Positions 6,034-9,545 of a stretch of DNA of 9,545 bases are shown piece after piece (position 1 is the stretch's first letter; each line of letters starts with the position of its first letter). The translations under genes were made by a program, and so were the position numbers. The notes below the pieces were generated by a model. It ran no database searches. It worked only from the letters and a program-made list of their open reading frames with translations, and was not told the DNA's origin. Origin of the DNA: Candidatus Zhuqueibacterota bacterium 4484_219 (GTDB taxonomy: Bacteria > Zhuqueibacterota > JdFR-76 > 4484-219); assembly GCA_002085035.1 (NCBI GenBank), contig MZGM01000029.1:1-9545 (forward strand), in the 5' to 3' direction.

Positions 6034-7228
6034 AATTGATTTAGAGGTGAGAAAAGATATTAACACTAACACCCCGCAAGAAGCAAACCCTACTTCCTTC
6101 GCTGGTTTGCCAACTTCTTTTGTAGCAATTGAGCCCTGCCAAAGTTATTCCTTCGAAGAAGTTTACCAGACCATCCGCCAGCTTTTCTCCCACCTGGGCG
6201 GCTTAGCACAATACGTAAAATCAGGTGACAGAGTACTCCTCAAACCCAATATGCTTGCTGCTCAGGCTCCGGACAAGGCTATTGTTACTCACCCGACAGT
6301 GGTAGAAGTTGTCACCCGAATGGTGCAGGAATTAGGGGGCTATCCTATTATCGGAGATAGCCCAGGCGGAATTGTTGGAGGTATTCAACGCTATTGGGAT
6401 GCCACCGGGTTGACCCGGATAGCCAAACGCACTGGAGCCCAACTGGTAAGCTTCGAGACATCAAAGATGTTCCGCTGTTCAAGCAATGGGTCCCAATACT
6501 ATCTTACTAAAATCCTTCAACAGGTGGACGTAATTATTAACCTGCCAAAGTTAAAAACTCATAATCTAATGTTGTTCACTGGGGCGGTAAAAAACATGTA
6601 TGGGGTGCTTCCTGGATATCAGAAAACTGAATTCCACAAGCATGCTCCTCACCCCCAGGATTTTGCCAAGGTTTTGTTAGATATTTACCAATTAAGCCGT
6701 CCCCATCTTCATCTAATGGACGCAGTGGTAGGGATGGAGGGCGATGGCCCCTCCAATGGCACACCTCGCCCAATTGGCTATCTACTGGCAAGTACCGATG
6801 GAGTAGCTTTAGACACAATAGCGTCCTATTTGATTGGCTTCAATCCGGCTACCTTACCTACAATACGAGAAGCAAAAAAACGCAATTTAGGGCAAACCAA
6901 AATCTCTTCCAATGTTTCTACATTGCAGGAATTAAAGCTCAATGATTTCAAGTTGCCGTCTAACTTTTTGCTTCAAATCGTGCCCAAACCACTGGTGGAT
7001 ATTTTCAAACCTTTAGTATGGGTTCGTCCTAAGATAAATGAAAAGGAGTGTACCAGGTGCAAAACATGTATCCGAAATTGTCCAGTTAAGGCAATGAGAT
7101 TAGATAGCGATACCCTCCGAATCGATTACAAGATGTGCATTAAATGTTTTTGCTGCAGCGAGATTTGCCCAGCACATGCCATTTCTCTGGAAAAAAGTTG
7201 GTTAGCTCGACTATTTGTAAACTCTTAA
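6026..7228 (+). CDS. DUF362 protein with C-terminal 2x[4Fe-4S] ferredoxin domain
   Basis: A 400-aa protein of the DUF362 family fused to a ferredoxin. The DUF362 domain spans about 30-300, with VLLKPNM, GDSPGG, INLPKLKTH, GAVKNMYGVLPG, and DAVVGMEGDGPSNG as the recognisable family segments. The ferredoxin tail (about 337-390) has Cys342/345/348/352 and Cys371/374/377/381, the pattern for two [4Fe-4S] clusters. The biochemical role of DUF362 is not established; the fusion implies electron transfer. The first possible start is GTG at 6026, overlapping the end of rnfB by eight bases without a good ribosome site, so translation probably depends on termination at rnfB; GTG 6047 is an alternative. 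The partner is therefore likely RnfB. Confidence is high for family, low for exact start and reaction. Confidence 0.9.
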   Translation: MPKIDLEVRKDINTNTPQEANPTSFAGLPTSFVAIEPCQSYSFEEVYQTIRQLFSHLGGLAQYVKSGDRVLLKPNMLAAQAPDKAIVTHPTVVEVVTRMVQELGGYPIIGDSPGGIVGGIQRYWDATGLTRIAKRTGAQLVSFETSKMFRCSSNGSQYYLTKILQQVDVIINLPKLKTHNLMLFTGAVKNMYGVLPGYQKTEFHKHAPHPQDFAKVLLDIYQLSRPHLHLMDAVVGMEGDGPSNGTPRPIGYLLASTDGVALDTIASYLIGFNPATLPTIREAKKRNLGQTKISSNVSTLQELKLNDFKLPSNFLLQIVPKPLVDIFKPLVWVRPKINEKECTRCKTCIRNCPVKAMRLDSDTLRIDYKMCIKCFCCSEICPAHAISLEKSWLARLFVNS

Positions 7229-7290
7229 CAAACCCAGGGTGCAAAACTAAATTACCACTAATTTTAATACAATAAAAAACTCAAGTGTAA

Positions 7291-7977
7291 ATGAAAACCC
7301 TACCTGTAGAAATTAATGGGAAGCAAATTCCTTGTTACCTAAAACGTAAAGCTGTACGCCTTATTTATTTGAGATTGAAACCAGGGCCTATATTGGAAAT
7401 TGTCCTTCCACGAAATAAAGATATAGACCTTGAAGCCCTCTTTGAAAAGAAACGACGCTGGCTTGAGAAAAAGATTAAAGAGATTTCCCAGGCGAAAAAG
7501 CTCTTTGAGGACAATACTTTGCTATATAGAGGAGAACCATTTGAAATAAAAGTTTGTCCAACAGAAAAACTCCACTGCGGAGTGAGAATTTCTAAAAAAG
7601 TCTTTTTTGTTTATTTGAATTCCAGGAAAACTAAAAAAGAGGTATTAATTGATTTTCTCGCTACCCAAACACTTGAGTACACCCAGGAAAAAGCACAAAA
7701 TTTTGCCAGGAAAATAGGAGTGCTTTACAAAACGGTTGCTACCAAAGAGACAAAAAGATGGGGATACTGTACCAGAGACGGAAATATTTTCTTTAACTGG
7801 CGACTTATATGCCTACCCGAAAGCTTGATTGATTATATTGTTCTTCATGAGGTCCTTCACCTAAAGCATTTCAACCATTCACCTCAGTTTAAAAAAGAGA
7901 TGGCAAAGTATCTGGTAGATTTTAAAGAAAGGGAAAAACAGTTAAAAACTTATATCCTCAACGATATAAATCAGTAA
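7291..7977 (+). CDS. YgjP-type zinc metallopeptidase (DUF45, M48-like)
   Basis: A 228-aa protein of the YgjP/DUF45 family. The zinc motif HEVLH is at 186-190, with a third ligand probably His196 in FNHSPQF, and the signature KRWGYC at 155-160 followed by FFNWRLICLPESLIDYIVLHE is diagnostic for the family. There is no signal peptide, so it is cytoplasmic. The N-terminal half (VRLIYLRLKPG, then a lysine-rich helix about 50-72) fits the family's usual domain. Length is normal. E. coli YgjP is a putative metal-dependent hydrolase of uncertain substrate; related SprT/WLM peptidases act on DNA-protein cross-links, but no such role can be read here. The ATG at 7291 is preceded by only weak purine content; the gene is 62 bases after the DUF362 gene and may have its own promoter. 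Confidence 0.9.
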   Translation: MKTLPVEINGKQIPCYLKRKAVRLIYLRLKPGPILEIVLPRNKDIDLEALFEKKRRWLEKKIKEISQAKKLFEDNTLLYRGEPFEIKVCPTEKLHCGVRISKKVFFVYLNSRKTKKEVLIDFLATQTLEYTQEKAQNFARKIGVLYKTVATKETKRWGYCTRDGNIFFNWRLICLPESLIDYIVLHEVLHLKHFNHSPQFKKEMAKYLVDFKEREKQLKTYILNDINQ

Positions 7978-8005
7978 ATATTTGACACTACGATGGGAAA
8001 AAATA

Positions 8006-8011
8006 GGGAGG
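8006..8011 (+). promoter_or_regulatory. Ribosome binding site deciding the C1 peptidase start
   Basis: GGGAGG lies six bases before ATG 8018. It favours this codon over the in-frame TTG at 7982, which would put twelve charged residues ahead of the signal peptide. Confidence 0.85.
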
Positions 8012-8017
8012 AAAATT

Positions 8018-9427
8018 ATGAAACAACGTAACTTGCTTAATACGTTTGTGGGGATTATTCTGATTTTTAGCTCGCTCAGTTTGTGGGCACAAATTCCAAG
8101 CACCGGGTCCCTAACCCCTGAAGTTATTCAATCATTGCGTAAATCCTTCAAGTTAGATGCTCACACCAAAGCGATCATGAATGCTGTGACTCACAATGAC
8201 GTCAAAAAACTGGCTCTAAATCGCCAGATTATCGCCGGCTACGATAGTCTGTTTTCACATCGTATTGAAACCGGAAAAGTAACCAATCAGCAAAAGAGTG
8301 GACGCTGTTGGTTATTCGCTGGACTTAACATCATGCGTCCGATTGTGCAGAGAAAACTCAATCTAAAGAGTTTTGAGTTCTCTGAAAACTATCTTTTTTT
8401 CTGGGACAAAATGGAAAAGGCAAACTTCTTTCTCGAATCAATCCTGAAAACCAGAACCCGTAATATTTGCGACAGAGAAGTTGAATTTCTACTTAAACAC
8501 CCCTTCCCTGATGGTGGACAGTGGAATTTTGTAGTCGCCTTGATCAACAAATACGGAGTCGTACCTAAGAACATAATGCCAGAAAGTCAACATAGCAATA
8601 ATACACGGGTGATGAATGGATTGATCAGCCGGAAATTGCGCCAAGATGCTGCCATACTTCGCCAGATGAGTGAAAAGGGTAAAAGCAAATCTGAACTTCG
8701 CGCCCGTAAAACCGAGATGCTTGCCGAGATTTATCGCATGTTGGTACTCAATCTCGGGATGCCTCCAGTGAAATTCCAATGGCGTTACAAGGATAAAAAT
8801 GGCAACTTGAGCGAACCTAAAACCTACACACCTTTAGAGTTCTTCCATCAAGTCGTGGATATCAACCTCGATGACTATGTTTGCCTTTACAATTGTCCTG
8901 CCCACCCCTACAACAAACTTTACCAGATTAATCTAGATAGAAATATGGTTGAACATCCCAATCTGACCTTCATCAATATCAACATTGATAGCCTCAAAGC
9001 TGTTACCCTCAGGTCGGTTTTAGCCAATGAGCCAGTTTGGTTCGGATGCGATGTTGGTAAAGAGAGTTACATCGCCAGAGGTATAATGACACCCAGCATC
9101 TACGACTATGAAGCAATCTATGATGTAGATTTAAAATTGAACAAAAAAGACCGAATTTTGTACCACGACAGCGTTCCAACTCATGCGATGGTTTTTGTCG
9201 GGGTAGATTTGGTTGAGGGTAAACCAGTGAAATGGTTAGTAGAGAATAGTTGGGGTATGAAAAGAGGCTGTAAGGGCTACCTTATTATGTTTGACAAATG
9301 GTTCGATGACTACGTTTACGAAGTGGTTATCAACAAGAAGTACCTGTCGCCATCTGTGCTGGCTTTGCTGAAAACCAAACCAATTGTACTCCCGCCCTGG
9401 GATCCGATGTACTCACTGCTGGAATGA
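8018..9427 (+). CDS. Exported C1B cysteine peptidase (bleomycin hydrolase / aminopeptidase C-like)
   Basis: A 469-aa papain-fold peptidase of the bleomycin hydrolase/PepC group, which trims amino acids from peptide N-termini, usually as a hexamer. The catalytic set is complete: oxyanion Gln91 and nucleophile Cys97 in TNQQKSGRCWLFAGLN, His389 in THAMVFVGVDL, and Asn410 in KWLVENSWG. Unlike the usual cytoplasmic forms, residues 1-24 (charged MKQR, hydrophobic LLNTFVGIILIFSSLSL, then WA before Q25) look like a signal peptide with cleavage after Ala24, so the enzyme is probably periplasmic or surface-exposed. The C-terminus LPPWDPMYSLLE resembles the family tail that reaches into the active site. 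Length is typical. The start at 8018 is set by GGGAGG at 8006-8011. A role in using external peptides is inferred, consistent with a protein-fermenting lifestyle. Confidence 0.93.
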   Translation: MKQRNLLNTFVGIILIFSSLSLWAQIPSTGSLTPEVIQSLRKSFKLDAHTKAIMNAVTHNDVKKLALNRQIIAGYDSLFSHRIETGKVTNQQKSGRCWLFAGLNIMRPIVQRKLNLKSFEFSENYLFFWDKMEKANFFLESILKTRTRNICDREVEFLLKHPFPDGGQWNFVVALINKYGVVPKNIMPESQHSNNTRVMNGLISRKLRQDAAILRQMSEKGKSKSELRARKTEMLAEIYRMLVLNLGMPPVKFQWRYKDKNGNLSEPKTYTPLEFFHQVVDINLDDYVCLYNCPAHPYNKLYQINLDRNMVEHPNLTFININIDSLKAVTLRSVLANEPVWFGCDVGKESYIARGIMTPSIYDYEAIYDVDLKLNKKDRILYHDSVPTHAMVFVGVDLVEGKPVKWLVENSWGMKRGCKGYLIMFDKWFDDYVYEVVINKKYLSPSVLALLKTKPIVLPPWDPMYSLLE

Positions 9428-9435
9428 ACCTGGTG

Positions 9436-9470
9436 TTCTCTTAGATTTGATTCCGTGACGTTGAAGAGAA
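9436..9470. repeat. Inverted repeat downstream of the C1 peptidase
   Basis: TTCTCTT (9436-9442) and AAGAGAA (9464-9470) are perfect inverted repeats around a 21-base loop. On the + strand the stem is followed by an A-run, not T, so it is not a standard terminator for the peptidase; the A-run would read as T on the other strand. It could mask the AAGAG ribosome site of the possible gene at 9476. Confidence 0.25.
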
Positions 9471-9475
9471 AAAAG

Positions 9476-9545
9476 GTGAATATTCTGTTTTTAGATTCAA
9501 GGCATGTTGAAAACGGTCCTATTTTAGGGCGTCCTGAAAAAATCC
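9476..9545 (+). CDS. Possible N-terminal fragment of an unknown gene, cut by the window end
   Basis: From GTG 9476 the frame is open to the window edge and reads MNILFLDSRHVENGPILGRP and on. GTG 9455 and TTG 9461 are in-frame alternatives, and the frame is continuous back to the TGA stop of the peptidase. A weak GAAGAG lies seven bases ahead of 9476. The hydrophobic NILFLD opening resembles a first beta strand, but 23 residues do not allow an assignment; it could be non-coding. Confidence 0.3.
   Translation, partial: MNILFLDSRHVENGPILGRPEKI

Noticed and set aside
7268..7273. TACAAT resembling a -10 box before the YgjP gene
   Set aside because: No acceptable -35 element lies 16-18 bases upstream; A+T-rich DNA makes such matches common.

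Overview
The window carries ten complete or near-complete protein genes, all on the + strand and tightly packed; no gap exceeds 166 bases and most are under 75. There is no RNA gene, CRISPR array, insertion sequence or phage signature that I can see. The base composition leans to A+T. A short primary-type sigma factor without region 1.1 (about 282 aa), an orphan RnfB, several iron-sulfur proteins and oxygen-sensitive enzyme families, and clear but not universal Shine-Dalgarno sites together suggest an anaerobic bacterium. The sigma factor most resembles the short type of the FCB superphylum (Bacteroidetes relatives, possibly a candidate phylum). This placement is inference from protein style, not a database result.

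Region 1 (1-3142) looks like an iron-sulfur and sulfur-handling block. A promoter with a perfect 25-bp interrupted palindrome precedes an Rrf2-family regulator that has IscR/NsrR-like cysteines. It is followed by a Mrp/NBP35 Fe-S carrier ATPase whose ribosome site overlaps the regulator's stop codon, a stand-alone MIP18/SufT-like protein, and a PP-loop ATPase of the ThiI-related tRNA-thiolation type. The last gene has no ATG/GTG/TTG start that keeps its P-loop; the reading frame and ribosome site point to an ATC start at 2111.

Region 2 (3212-5166) holds the sigma factor and an AmmeMemoRadiSam-type radical SAM enzyme. Region 3 (5200-7228) is an electron-transfer pair: RnfB without the rest of an Rnf complex, overlapping by 8 bases with a DUF362 protein that ends in a two-cluster ferredoxin domain. 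Region 4 (7291-9427) has a YgjP-type metallopeptidase and an exported bleomycin-hydrolase-like cysteine peptidase. A frame opening at about 9476 may be the beginning of a further gene cut off by the window edge.

A plausible common thread is that an Fe-S-sensing repressor controls Fe-S delivery proteins (Mrp, SufT-like), while many nearby products (PP-loop enzyme with paired cysteines, radical SAM enzyme, RnfB, DUF362-ferredoxin) are clients of Fe-S or sulfur supply. Nothing here is clearly a wholly new system; the most notable points are the non-canonical start codon, the operator structure and the RnfB-DUF362 pair.
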